Shown one piece after another: positions 10,780 to 22,502 of a DNA stretch of 64,000 nucleotides (positions within the stretch are counted from its first letter, which is position 1; every line of letters starts with the position of its first letter). A program made the translations under genes and the position numbers. The notes beneath the pieces were generated by a model that saw only the letters and a program-made list of their open reading frames with translations, ran no database searches and was not told where the DNA came from. This stretch comes from Isoetes taiwanensis (lineage: Eukaryota; Streptophyta; Lycopodiopsida; Isoetales; Isoetaceae): the NCBI GenBank assembly GCA_021234155.1, contig JAJEKV010000060.1, forward strand, positions 866,001 to 930,000, read 5' to 3'.

Positions 10780-12710
10780 TTAAAATACTCAAACGTGAAA
10801 ATGCACTCGGAGCTACAAACCACATATCTTGATCACAACATCGTTCCCACAAATCAATCATTTTCCATTTTTGACACACCACCTCCATTTTGACAATAAA
10901 ATTTACTAACTCTCGTTTGCAACCATGTGCATCAACCAAGGGATTTGGACCACTACCAAATTTGTTGACCAAGCGATGTAACCATTGGGATGCTTTAGCA
11001 TGAAGAGACTTTACATCACGAGGATAATCCCTTGGGCTAAACAACTTTGCACCATCAAAAATATCCATGTCATCAAACCTTTCCTTCAATGAGTCAATCA
11101 TAAGCTTTATGTATCTCTTCCCCAATGCAATGCAAGCTTCATTATAATTCAACATACAATGTGTGTCCTTTTTATGCATGAGACCAAAATGTAAAGCATG
11201 AACATGTACCATACCTTGGTTATCCGTAAATTGAACACATCCATGCTCCTTCGTAGCTTGCAAGAATGATGTTATATGTGGTGCACCTTGTTCAAATTCT
11301 CCCACCAAATATTGCATTTGGAAAGTATCAATAACCGTACTTATCACGTTTCCAATAGAAGTAATATCAACGTGATCAAACTGAAATTTCTTGCTTATCT
11401 CATTCATTGAAGGAAGACCATTGAAGGAAGAACATCTGCTAGCATATGAAAGAAAGATTGCACGCCATAGTGTGTAAAGTAACCATACATTTCCTTCTCA
11501 TCTAGTCTCCACACTTCCAAAATTGGACCCATGAGCCTCACAACTCTTTTCATGACATCTCCTCTAGACAACCAACGCACTTCATGCATTTGAAGCAAAT
11601 TCAATTTCTTCTTTTGAAAACACTTAGACAATATCTTGGAGGAAAGAATGCCTTTTAGATGATCTTCCCACCCAACTTGTGGCCTTTTTAGCCAACTTGT
11701 CCAATGTCTTAAATTCAGGAATACATTCATATGCATCAGCCATGGCTAAAGCCTCTCTATGCGCTATACAATGAACACTTAAAAGATGTGGTATTTCCAT
11801 CTTAAATCTCGTTGCTACTCCAGTTTGTGAGCCAACCATAGCACTTTCCCCATCGGATCCAAAACCAACCATCTTTTGCAAATCAAAACCTAGTCCTTCC
11901 AAAAGATATCATTTGCACCTCCACTACTCACATTCAACAACTTCAAAAATTTAGTAACAGGTAATCCCTTACCTCCATCTTTCAAGAATGTGACGTACAC
12001 GATAAGGTGTTGATCCAAAGAAATATCCGTGCTCTTATCAATGAGAAGAGAATAATATGGACTACTAAGCACATCCTGCCGAAGAGCTTCAAAGTAAATA
12101 GAGTAGAAAGCATCCAAGAACTCGCGACCAGATTTGGGATTTGTATAGGAGGAGTAATCATCACTAATAGACATACCTGGAGTTTCCAAGAAGCGATGAT
12201 GGGCACATAATGTTGAGTAGAAATTCATGGACAAAAGGCTGTAAAATACATAATTCTCATCACGCACTTCACCCTTTCTGTCTCTGCATCCAACATACGA
12301 TCAATGTGCACTTCTAGTGGAACAACTTTCTTCCTCTCCTTACTTACGGCAAGTCTATGATCTTGTGACATTGCATGCACATCCAATGCTTGTAACTGAA
12401 TGTTAGTGCTGCCTTGCTTAGAAAAGGCATTAACTTGCAAATGTTTAATACATAGAGAGCAATACATCCTTTGACGACCATCATCTAGAATTTTTCTAAA
12501 AACCCATGGATGCTTAAGAATCCATTCATCTCTAAATTCTCTTTCACTTGTGAGCTTTCTTTTCTTATTCTCTTCTCCAGAATTAATCCCTTCCTCTCCC
12601 TCTATTGGCAAATTCAAATTTGGCACTGTAGCTTTTTTAAAAACTGAAATCAGAGAAGCTTGCCTCTTGTCCTTTTTTGGGAGTCCCATCTTCTTCATCT
12701 CTCCTTCCAA
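10780..12710 (-). pseudogene. hAT transposase (TTF-type zinc finger, DUF4371), frameshifted
   Basis: Cuts and pastes hAT DNA in intact copies. The start at 12710 gives a lysine-rich N-terminus, then a TTF-type zinc finger region (WVFRKILDDGRQRMYCSLC). After a frameshift near 12260 the DUF4371 part follows with YYSLLIDKSTDISLDQHLIV. The next frame (11902-11624) has GFGSDGESAMVGSQTGVA and SVHCIAHREALAMADA. Another (11736-11404) has VRWLSRGDVMKRVVRLM, and 11407-10780 carries LVGEFEQGAPHITSFLQATK onwards. At least three frame changes are needed. The usual C-terminal dimerisation segment (ERSFS-type) is absent; the sequence runs from QDMWFVAPSAF into a poly-T run and the left terminal repeat. This copy is non-autonomous as read. 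Confidence 0.85.
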
Positions 12711-15360
12711 ATTTATGATGTGAAATGCATCTTAAGGTATTTTTCAGTCCTGTAAAGTAAGTGGAGAAGAACAAAGATTCAGATTTATTATAAAAAATGA
12801 AGAACAAAGATTCAGATTTATTATAAAAAAAAAAAAAAAAAACAACAGCAATATAGTGTGCTAATTTCGTTTTGGGTTGGGGGAGGGTTTTCAGGCAGTG
12901 GTTAGGACTATGATTTTCGTATGGTATTGTATAAAAAATGGTATAATTTGCCATGTGGGAGGAGCTTGAGTGGTTTTTGCTATTTTGAGTGTTTTGCAAC
13001 TCCCCTTCTTGTATATTGCGGCTGGTTTTTCTGGTTAGAAAAAATAAGAAGCGGAATTTCGTGGGCGTGGATAAGAATGCACGGTGGTTTCTATTTGGAG
13101 CCCTGGTTTTTTGAGTCTGGGCAGGCACCGGAAGCTCTGTGCATACAAGAGGTTAGGCTTGACTGCCGGATTCGCCGGTGGCGAGAAGGTCGAGGAGCTT
13201 TGTTGCCACGAGGCGGTTCAAACATATATTCATAGTTTACTGCAGCAGAAATCGTGATATTCGCTTTTGACCATTTTGGCATGGAATTTTGAGAGGATTA
13301 GAGTAGGTTATGCGATTCGCAAGTCAGGCGATCCTAGAAGAAGGAAGCGAAATAGACAGTACAAAATCCGACTCCATTTGTCTTGCTCATAGTTTGAGGC
13401 AAGGAAGGAAGAACGGCTGCTCATGTCTTCTGTTCCCTGCTATTTTGTTCTTTCATGCCCAATTCCGTGGATTTTTTTTTTTTTCCATTTTGAGTAGATA
13501 GGCCTAAGGCTCTCTTCCTCTAGCTTAATTCGCATAATGATTTGGAGATGCATCTTTGTTGGTTTTTTTGGCTAGGCTATGAAGCCGTTTTTGCTGTACT
13601 TTTCTCAATCTGGATTCTTTTAGAGCAAAATCGGGTGCTTCTTTGAAATTTCCATTCGGAGGGCAACAAAACAAAAATAGGCATCGATCCATCATTCGGT
13701 TTTCACTTCTATGGGTGGGATGCAAAATCTTCACATCTGAAATGGCCGATGTCAACACATCTATGTGTTCCGTGGCCATGCTTGCATGAACGTGCTTGAC
13801 AGGCCGTTGGTTGATGGCCACGGTGCTTGCTTTGCCTCAAGGTAAACAGCCGACCAGTAGGATTCCACACTGGCGGCTTCATTTGCATAGACGATTTCAC
13901 TGAGGCTCCACCAATTCGTCTCAATATTTCTTCAAATATAAATTTCATCTGAAAGAAATGCATGCTGTTTTGCCTAATTTCTTTCGTGTAATGATATTGT
14001 GGTTTTAGACCATTGAGGTCAAGGTGCACCATTGGAAAAGTTTGTCTCGTTTTAGTTGTAAATGATGTGGGCCATCGATCTGGTACAATGCCAGGAATAT
14101 TCCCCACATCGATGGCTTCCAAGAAAGATGAACTCAACGCCATAATACTTGGAAAAAATGAATATAAGAAACAAATATAGAACAACTGCAATAACGGCCA
14201 ATTCCTTCAAGAATCGATTTTAGTCTGGCATTTTAGTTTAGCTTAGTGAAGAAGAGCAATGACGGATTGCATCTGCTGTGTTATGACAGATTACCAATAG
14301 CAAGCAATAGCAGCAAAGCAAAGCAATACAGTACAGGAATGTTAATGGGCTAAATTGCTGCCCTGTGAGTTTTTTCTTTACTTGATCTTTCTGCTGTCAC
14401 TTTTGCCGGATTGGATCTTTGTTCTGCTTGTAAGCAAAAAGAAAAATGGATGGGGTAAATATGAATAGGCTTTTCAGTGAGTATGTTCTGTTTGATTGGC
14501 TCTTGGAGGTAAAATTACTGCTTACCAGAGCTCTGTTTTCTGTATTTTTCTTGGCCATAGTTGGGAATCTGCTCCAAGTCGGGCCTCTGCCCCACATAAA
14601 AATGATGGAGATGAACAAAAAATATGGTAAAGAATCAAACCTGGTTCCCGGATGATGATCTCGTTTTATGATTCTTGCTGCCCAAATGGATGCAAAGAAA
14701 GAAATCGGCTGGTGCAAATATGATTATCCAGGGCTACATCTGACAAATTTGGGAGGATCTCATCATAAAACATGCATTCTTGCTGCCGATTTGCTGCCCA
14801 TGCTGCCGATTTGCTGCCCCATGCTGCCAATTTGCTGCCCAAACAGTTGATTTGGTGCGGACACCACAGTGACAGTAGTTTGTAAACTTTGTATCAGAGA
14901 AAGAAGAAGAATTTTTTTCCCCCAAATTTCGTAAAAGCCCCCAATTTTTTTTAGAATCCAACAAATAATTTCGGTTGGGAATATTAATGGCACCATGCCA
15001 GGCCATAATGCTACTAATAATTATTATTCTTTGTATGTATCAGTATATAATGTGTATTTCACTGTATTGTGTATGTATTCACTCTATTTCTTTCTTTGAT
15101 TTCTCCATTACGGTATTTATATGGTAATTGTGCTATATAATATGTATTATACATATATTTAAAAAATAGAGGTATAATTGCATGGCTATGTCAAAAGTAG
15201 ACTTTTTGTTGCATAGCATTTTTTTTTTTTTTTACTTTCATTTTGCAAGGCTATATAAAATATAGACTTGTTCTTGAAGGTCTATTTTTTTTTTTTTTTA
15301 CTTTATTTTGCAGGCTTTTTAAGGTCTTGCATGGCTTGCAGCCTTCAATTTCCAACCCTG
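12711..15360. other. Right half of the hAT element, no gene recognised
   Basis: Holds the presumed upstream region of the transposase. Features seen: a two-copy AACAAAGATTCAGATTTATT tandem ending in poly-A (12,770-12,843), and three copies of a 20-21 bp GCTGCCGATTTGCTGCCC-type unit (14,783-14,842). Two T-rich subterminal repeats lie near 15,220 and 15,290. A minus-strand open frame at 13,709-14,191 is the longest, but I recognise nothing in it; captured host DNA is possible. Confidence 0.5.
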
Positions 15361-15368
15361 GATGCTAT

Positions 15369-16650
15369 CCATCAAACGGTTGCCCTCTAGAAACATGATA
15401 TTTGAATCACTTTAAAATTGTAATGGAAATTTTAACTCAAAGAGGTTAAGGGAAGGAAGGTGAGAATAAAGTCAAGCTATTTCTTTCCTTCCTTTTTGAA
15501 GGTGAGAATAAAGTCAAACTATTTCTCTTGCGAGGCTAATTTTTTATTTTTTAAATCACATGCCCAAATAAATGGTGCAAAAAAACCATTGCTTTGTTTC
15601 TATTTAGAAAATCCCTTTGTTTATTAGCATCAAGCAACTGACTCCCTGTTCCAACCGTCGAACTTGCTCAGGAGCGCTTTGAGCTTTTGAGCGTATTTTG
15701 ATGAGCTAAAGGAACAACTATCGGATTCAAACACATATCTGATTGAAGCTCAGAGCGGATTTTGATGAGCTAAAAGGCAAAGCAGATTTTGATGAGCCAA
15801 AGGAACAAGATTTTGATGAGCCAAAGGAACAATTATTGGATCCAAACAATATCTGATTGAAGTTGTTACCAGAAAACCTTCAAGCATGGTGGCCTCACAG
15901 AATAAAGAGCAAAACAAAACATAAAATCTGAACATAAATCATCTCTTGCTGCATCAAAGCAAAACTTTGCGAGAGATACAAAATTTGAACAGAAATCATC
16001 TCGATGCACCAAACTAAAACCTGATGCGAGAAATTTACAGGGGCTAATATTATGAAGCGATCCTTGATCGGAATGCTTCATAAATCTTAAAACCTTAAGC
16101 CGGAAGCCTTCAATCAAGAAGAGTTTCATTTGACTCAAATCTGACCACACAAGGATTAGGACGCTTCATAAATCTTAAAACCTTAGCCCGGAAGCCCTCA
16201 ACAAAGAAGAGTTTATTCATTTGGCTCAGATCTTACCACGAAAAAAGGCTGAAGGATTCGAACCTCCAGGATATGTCGGTCTCATCAAAGCCCTACCTTA
16301 TATACTAGAGCAAACAAAAAAAAACATAAGCAAACCCAACACCAAATACTTCTGCAGTTGACACTACAACTATATCCAATATTCTTTTCACCATGCTTTC
16401 TATAAACAAAAAAATTCCAAAATTGGAGTTCTTCACTAAGGTCTGTAATCCTAAAAGAGAAGTGTTGTCCATGTGCCTCTTCCTGGTCGCTAACAGGTAG
16501 CGGCAGACCAAAACCATTAGGAAGAAGATACTTCTCCAAAAACAATTCAAAGAAAAAACTCGTGTCTAGCAGGTCCGCCAGCATCAACAATAGATGCATA
16601 CAAAATTGAAAATCTTATTAGCCTTAACCTTCGATTTCATCTGTTGGCAA
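15369..16650. repeat. Intergenic stretch with three local duplications
   Basis: No gene seen. GAAGGTGAGAATAAAGTCAA occurs twice at about 15,459 and 15,500. A GATTTTGATGAGCCAAAGGAAC unit is repeated imperfectly at about 15,690-15,840. An 85-bp unit (GCTTCATAAATCTTAAAACC ... GAAGAGTTT) is duplicated at about 16,076-16,155 and 16,164-16,245. These may be local slippage products or eroded element ends. Confidence 0.55.
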
Positions 16651-16659
16651 CTGCCTGAT

Positions 16660-16762
16660 ATTGCAATAGTTGCACTAACAATAGAAAATATAGTTGAGCC
16701 AACAAGTGCAGTTGCCGAAAATACAGTTGAGCCAACCATAGTTTAGACAACAAGTATTGAGC
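16660..16762 (+). pseudogene. Relic related to the repeat region of the 62-kb gene
   Basis: On the plus strand this reads AIVALTIENIVEPTSAVAEN and then TVEPTIV before a stop. The 62.3-62.6 kb gene has the same style of repeat (ENIVEANIVQPTMVQ, PAFVPENIVEANIVQ). At DNA level both share ATATAGTTGAG(C/G)CAA strings. It is a short fragment with no other exon beside it. It suggests that a gene of this family, or a piece of it, was duplicated here; convergence of a low-complexity sequence is the alternative. Confidence 0.4.
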
Positions 16763-16842
16763 ACTGTGGTTAAGGCGTGCTTCATCGGCATGTAATCTTG
16801 TCTTCTAAGCATCATTTTCTTTCTTGGCTTCAAATTTCCATT

Positions 16843-18437
16843 TCACCTAATTTCTAGAGTTTCTGAAACTGTATGATTACCATGGTTTCTGGGATAAGCA
16901 GGCTTCAATCTCTGATTTTTATCTGTCTCTAGGTGTTGCGCAATGGCATTTGCAGGGGCATTTCGGTTTCCTATCAAAGCTTGCAAGGCCTCTGTAGCCG
17001 CACCAATTTCTTGCTTGATCGTTTCAATTTCTACAATGCTTTTTTCTGGAATCAAATTTCGGATTTGGGCATCTTCTACCATGAATTTTCCTTTCCTAAT
17101 AAATGCCATGGCTGCCTCTAGCATCATAATAGTTTGGGGCTTCTCTCTGCAAGTGCTTCACTTGCTTTGTCGACCTGTTTCTGTAATTGCTCATTGGTAG
17201 CCTTCTCCTCTGCAATATAATTCAAAACAAATGGGTCATCCCAATAATTTGTGTTTGTCTGTAGGATTCGATTTGTCTGCAAAAGTCGGTTGGCCTCAAC
17301 CACATCTTTCTCTGTCTTTTCTTCTTGTGGGTCCGTCTGATCATTGCTAGATTTTTCTTGTAACTTCTCAGCAGCCTCTTCAAGGGCAACAGAATCTTCT
17401 GCCATTCCAAACCTGCTATCTGTTTGCAATATTTGGTTAAATCCTGGAGGCATTCCCCCAGATCTAAAGTTTGACTCCAGATTTTCCTTTCTGGCTTCCA
17501 TAGGGACATCCTTCATCTCTGTCCCATCCGCTTTCCCAACTATTTGGGTAATTAGTGCAATGAAAATCAAATTGGCATATGATTTTGCCTTGTATTCCTC
17601 AATTTCTTCTGCTGTAATCGCTGCTCTAGTCAAGATCAGACCCATTTTGATCTTCTTTATTAACTTGGTTATTTGAAACTGAATCATGAATCATGACCCC
17701 ATCCGAATCTCTGACATTCTCACGCTTCTTGACCTTATGGACATCAATTCCAGATTTGGGTTTCAATTTTTCTGCAACTTTTTCAACAGCAATGTCTAAT
17801 GCATGGTTGATTAGCCCCTTCAAGGCATCGATTATAATCTTGTTTTATGTGGCAGGTTTTTCTTCAAGGATTTCCCTGCAAGAGTTTTCTACAGATCTTC
17901 ATCGAGGGTTGGGTCTTGGCTCTAGCCCTCTTCTACCTGGGCACCTCCAACAGCTTCGCTCTGGCCCTCTTGTTCCTTAATCACATTCCCAACTGAGCAT
18001 TCTTGGGCAACTCCAGCCTCTATTTGCAGAAGCCAATTCATCTTCATGCCCTTCCATTCGATCTGACATCCTTCCATAGTTTTCGCCTCATCTTTAATTT
18101 CGGCCTCTGATTCTTCTCTAAGTATTTGGGCATCTGCCACGAAATTGTATGCCACAATCCTTTCTTCTTCCAAAATACATGCCAGAATAGAAAAACAGGC
18201 TGTTTGATTAGTTTTTGCTTTAAATATGAGTACCTTCCATGTTTTCTTCAATCTGGTAAGTCTTTTCCTCTCTTTAGATTTCTTTAGTCGGGGAGGAGGC
18301 TCCCCTACTTCATTCTTCATAGTTTCTTCTCCCAGGATCAGACTAAGAGCACGTTGGCTCTGATACCATGTGAAGTTCGAGAATGGTGAAGAATAGATAG
18401 ATGAGATTGAATAGGACTCATACTGATTAGGACTCAT
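16843..18437 (-). pseudogene. Unrecognised charged, coiled-coil-like ORF behind an LTR primer site
   Basis: Three minus-strand frames line up: 18437-17922, 17823-17124 (two overlapping frames) and 17127-16843. Together they suggest a protein of roughly 450-500 residues with two or more frame breaks. It is rich in Glu, Lys, Ala and Gln. Visible segments include GEPPPRLKKSKERKRLTRLK, AEEIEEYKAKSYANLIFIA, SVALEEAAEKLQEKSSND, EKATNEQLQKQVDKASEALA and IETIKQEIGAATEALQALIG, which look like coiled coil. There is no zinc knuckle, protease, reverse transcriptase or integrase motif. The first frame reads straight through the primer-binding site (YQSQRA), so the ORF belongs to a retroelement, perhaps a non-autonomous one with an unusual gag. 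I do not recognise the family. Confidence 0.5.
18357..18368 (-). promoter_or_regulatory. Primer-binding site for initiator-Met tRNA
   Basis: On the minus strand the sequence reads ...CTTCACA then TGGTATCAGAGC. The second part is the classic plant LTR-retrotransposon primer site complementary to initiator tRNA-Met; the CACA just before it fits an LTR end. The LTR would extend rightwards from 18,369, but I could not find its outer end or a second LTR on the left. Confidence 0.75.
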
Positions 18438-19398
18438 ATGTGGAGATGAACGTTAGGCGCCTTAGATGTACCACCGCCTGGATTCAAAGAGTGTTCCCCA
18501 ACTCCAATGGATGAGGCTTTGCTCGAATCTATTCTCCAAGCGGGGTTGGGAATCACTCAAATCTCTGAGGAATTCCAGGGCTCCATCAACCTGATGGAAA
18601 ATTTGATTAGACTAGCTTCTATTTCTAACTCAAGGATTGGGTTTTGTAGGATTGGGTTCGATTTCTTTTATCTGTGTATTCTTTGTTTTGACAGACCGGG
18701 GTCTCTAAGGGTGGCTGCTTACAACTTCCAACCATTTCTTGGTGGCAGATTCGAAAGAAACCTCTTCACTATGAGTGCCCCCATTGAATATGAGTGCCTC
18801 CATTGAATTTGGTGTGGAACTGGTATATCATTGGACAGCCTTCTTCGATCTTCAACCTGCCCAATATATCAGCAATATTGAGGTGGTTGTATGGAGATTC
18901 CTAGCAACCAATTAGGTCCTTTTTGGTTCTTGGGAATCTGTGCCAGCACTAGATCCCCTGCTTGGTAGCCTCTTAGTGTCCTTAGATTTTCTTCTCATGT
19001 ATAAGTGCTTCAAGTGCTTAAAGCACTCACCTATGTATATCAGAGTTAAATGAGTTGTTGGTGAAGTGCTCATTTAGAAATCGAACCACATCTCCAGCAC
19101 ACTACAATTTTCTCCCATTAATATATTAGACTAGAAAAAGTGCCTAGCGTTGTTGGGCTTTTCCTACGGCATTATTTTGAAATGTTCTAAAGGGCAGAGC
19201 TCGATAGTCCACCTCAAAAATATCTGAATAAGTTTTTTGGCAGAGCCAGACATGTAGGACCACGCAAATAAACCCTGGTACAACTTAGAGCAAGTTGAAA
19301 CGGCTACTGTTCTTGTAGAAAATAAAAGATTTGGAAAAAAGCATGAGCACTTACCTTTCCATAGAGAAATTGGTGGCTCTCATTGCACTCCACTACTG
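18438..19398. other. Probable LTR and retroelement remains, no gene recognised
   Basis: Right of the primer site this should include LTR sequence, but its outer end is not visible. Near 18,880-18,990 the minus strand reads GYQAGDLVLAQIPKNQKGPN, which resembles the C-terminal part of a gypsy integrase (RxYxxGDLVL) and may be an unrelated relic. The plus-strand open frame at 18,507-18,806 shows no motif. Confidence 0.35.
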
Positions 19399-19919
19399 TA
19401 ATAAACGGGAGGTCAAGATTACTGTCAAATTTCGTCCCTCCAATTTTCGTGTAATATTCTTCGCCACTTGCAGAGCGGCGCCGCTTTGCTCTGCTTCAAT
19501 GCGCAGCTTTGCGCTGTTTCTGCGCCGCTTTGCTCTGTTTCTGCAGAAATGCTTTTGCTCTGTTTCAACGCCGCTCTTCAAAACGACCTTCAAGGACACT
19601 GCCGGAACAAAGAAGCTCTGTTTTGGCAGCACTGTGGCTTGGTTGAAGGACTCAAAGCGGAGAGCCAGCAATAGGTATCTGGCTTGCTTAAAGAACTCAT
19701 CAAAAGCTCGGGAAAGGGGCTTCCAGGGTTTCCTTGGTGCAGCCTTTGGTGATACTTCTTTAAAAAATGCACAAGATTTTGCCCTATTCCGGCTGAAGAG
19801 GATTCTGAGACCTTGATTCTGAGACCTTGATTCGATTTGCACCAGAAAAGAGGCGCTGGAACAGATGATTTCAAGAATTTTAGTCTTCATTTTTGTAATC
19901 TTGACCTCCCTGTTTATTA
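19399..19919. mobile_element. 0.5-kb TIR element
   Basis: Near-perfect inverted repeats of 24/25 bp close a 521-bp unit: TAATAAACGGGAGGTC at the left and its inverse GACCTCCCTGTTTATTA at the right, differing by one base indel. The flanks end in TA on both sides if the outer TA is taken as the target duplication. The interior is rich in GCGCCGCTTTGCTCTG-type repeats (about 19,475-19,575). A non-autonomous DNA transposon (MITE) is likely; I cannot name the superfamily. Confidence 0.65.
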
Positions 19920-19924
19920 GGTCC

Positions 19925-20082
19925 CGTAATTGATGGCAGGGGGGCACTCCGCCCTCGTAGGGGCTCTTGGCGGCGCCGCCAGCTCGGCGGCACTCGCGCC
20001 TCCGCCGCTCGTGTGCCGCCTCGGCTAGCGGCACCGCCTCGAGCCCCTACGGGGCGAAATGCCTCCCCTGCCATCAATTACG
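19925..20082. repeat. GC-rich foldback with perfect 18-bp ends
   Basis: 158 bp whose ends are exact inverse copies, CGTAATTGATGGCAGGGG and CCCCTGCCATCAATTACG. The symmetry continues inward with mismatches (CTCGTAGGGGCTC against GAGCCCCTACGGGG) around a very GC-rich core of GGCGGC/GCCGCC repeats. It begins five bases after the 521-bp TIR element and contrasts sharply with the AT-rich surroundings. No coding role is apparent; it would fold into a strong hairpin. Confidence 0.7.
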
Positions 20083-22502
20083 TAGTCTAAAATCTATGTC
20101 TGCAATTGACCTTTCTTTCTGCTTTTGGCTCACCATTGTAGCGTCTTCCTTATGTTGCCAAAGCAGATTTGTTGCTGCCACTCTATAACCTGAATTCACC
20201 ATCATTGTCATCTTTTTTTACTACTACTTCAACTTATACATTTTGAAGCATATATGATCACGCAGAAATGTAGATGCACATTACAATAACTAAAGTAACC
20301 TCTTGTATCCCATGCATGGTACCTTTTATTGTTGCATTGCATGGGTACCACATTATGAGTGGCATTTTATGACAATACCATAAGGAAGTGCTTAGACACA
20401 TTAGTTACATATTAACAATCTAATTCCAACTATCCAACTATCTTTTTAAGTCTTGATTTCGGCGATGAGTTAGGTAAATATTTAAGTATGCTAGCTAAAT
20501 GGTTTCCTTTTAAAGCACCTAAGGAATATACAATATCCTTGTATCATATCCTAGCTATTTCTAAGACCATAGCTTGTGAAAACAAAATATTCATATCAAA
20601 TTGTGGAACTTTTCTATATTTCATATATTCAGTGTATTGAATTTATGATTGATCACGCAATCCAATATATTTTTAATGCACATAAACTCCAAATAATTAA
20701 ATGACAAATAGGTAAAGAGGTAGATGATAATGTAGAATCAGATATGGCACATGTCAGAATGTATGTACAATCAGCCAGATGAATAGTGTAATCAACCAGA
20801 TCAGTCCCATATAGCAATCTAGCATAGCTAGTACCATATAGCAATGTCTTCATATTCATTCTTAGTTGGCTATTTTCTTGTGTGCTTAGATTCTGAGCTC
20901 CATTTTTGCACATCTTTAGATAGAGTACGAATTTCTCTTTGATCTGATGCCCAAATCAACATACTGCTTCCCGAATAAATGACACAGCCAAGTGATTATG
21001 ACTAATTTTAAATCTGATGCCCAAGTCAACATATAGATCCTTGAATAAATGACATTGCCAAATGGTTATGACTAATCTTAAATTTGTAAAAAATATTCTG
21101 CTGTTTGTCTGATATTAAATAAATAGGATCAACTGTAACAATGGAGATAATTAACTTGGTGGTGTTTATAGTAGATATTTGACCTTGCTTTACTTCTGCT
21201 ATATCCAACTCCTATAAAAAGGCTCCTAATCTTTGCATGCTAGGTGGTTCCCTGCAAACCAGGTCTTCATATTTTGTAAACCTTAAAAGCAGTCCATATT
21301 AAAATCCTTCTACGAGTTGCTTTTCAAGAACAAAGACTTCACATCCAAATGGCTGCCAAGGCAATCACCACTCTAATATGTTTTGCTACTGAAACACCAT
21401 CCTACTCTAAGCTGGTGATCAAAACAGCAGAAACATAAGAACTAATTAGTGTGGCATAACATGCCTTTATAGTATAAACCACATTAGCAAGGTATGCTGA
21501 GCAAGTGATACATCTACTCTAATGCTAAAGTTTTGCATGTCCCAAATTCCAATGCATTTTGTTATGCAGAACGTAGAATATTCGCCAGTATTGCCATGAG
21601 CATGATACTTTGAATTTCAGAACCAACCGCACTTGCAAACCATCTCAAGAATATTCGTATGTGTATACCCCAGAAAAGGCAATTGTTCCTGCAACGAAAT
21701 AGATATGCCAAAATATGTCACTTTTATATCATATTTTTTGAGCTTGCATGCCATCTTTGTTAACAGAAAAATATAGAACATAAGGATTCGAGCAATGACC
21801 TCCCAAATCATGCAATGTTATTGTGGAATCTGCATAGAATAGATGATGTTATAATATTTAGCATTGATTTTCCTTGCAAAAGTTGTAAAACAGCAACGGC
21901 CAAATTTTCACAACCTATCTAATTTAAACAGACAAACGCCAAAATGAAAATTCCCATAGCACATCAGCACACATCTTTAGATTGTAATAAGTTGTTTGCT
22001 TTTTCTGAACATTCTACAATAGAGCTTACAACATTCAAACTCATCCTTAAAGAGTTTTCATTACTTATGATAAAAGAAGTGGCAAAAGCAGAACAAAAGC
22101 AATAAATTAGCAAACCTTATCTCTTGAATCCCTTCCTCATTGCGCTCTTTTTTCAAGGATAAGCATGCTAGTTACAGATCCAAGCCAAAAGAAGCAAGAA
22201 AGTTATTGAACTTTGACTGCAGCACGTGTAATGGGCATGGCTTCAGTGGAAGAAGAGCTATTAGAGCACTCTGTTCTAGATCTGCAGTGCACGCAAGAAC
22301 TTTGATGGCAAATCAGTATCAGAAGCAGTTTTGCAGGCATGGTCTGCATAAAATCTATATTTGAGATAGGCATCTTGGTATTTATTTAAAAAAGTAAGAG
22401 GCTGCATGCTCCGTTTGCTCAACATTTTGCCCTCTTCATAACTCTGGCATAGTTGCTTGGATCACACTTTCCCTTTGCCTGTAAATGCTTGCCAAGGGTT
22501 AC
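20083..22502. other. AT-rich stretch, no gene recognised
   Basis: No convincing coding sequence. A 65-70 bp tandem duplication lies at about 20,946-21,082 (TGATGCCCAA.TCAACATA ... GACTAAT.TTAAAT). A short minus-strand segment after a TTTCGTTGCAG acceptor near 21,690 reads EQLPFLG and could be a small exon, but I would not rely on it. Confidence 0.4.

Larger units (their letters stand above)
10623..15360 (-). mobile_element. Full-length hAT DNA transposon
   Basis: 4,738 bp bounded by inverted repeats CAGGGTTGGAAATTGAAGG (plus strand at 10623, minus strand at 15360) and a perfect 8-bp target duplication GATGCTAT (10615-10622 and 15361-15368). CAGGG ends and an 8-bp duplication are hallmarks of the hAT superfamily. 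Subterminal GAAGGTC / TAGACTT and T-rich motifs occur at both ends. A damaged transposase lies on the minus strand in the left half; the right half (12,711-15,360) has no recognisable coding region. Confidence 0.93.

Noticed and set aside
13709-14191. 160-residue minus-strand open frame in the hAT right half
   Set aside because: No motif or flanking splice evidence; kept only as possible captured DNA.
18507-18806. Plus-strand open frame MDEALLESILQAGLGI
   Set aside because: It lies in probable LTR sequence beside the primer site and has no recognisable domain.
19393-20034. 213-residue minus-strand open frame
   Set aside because: It spans the TIR element and half of the GC-rich foldback; composition follows the repeats and no motif is seen.
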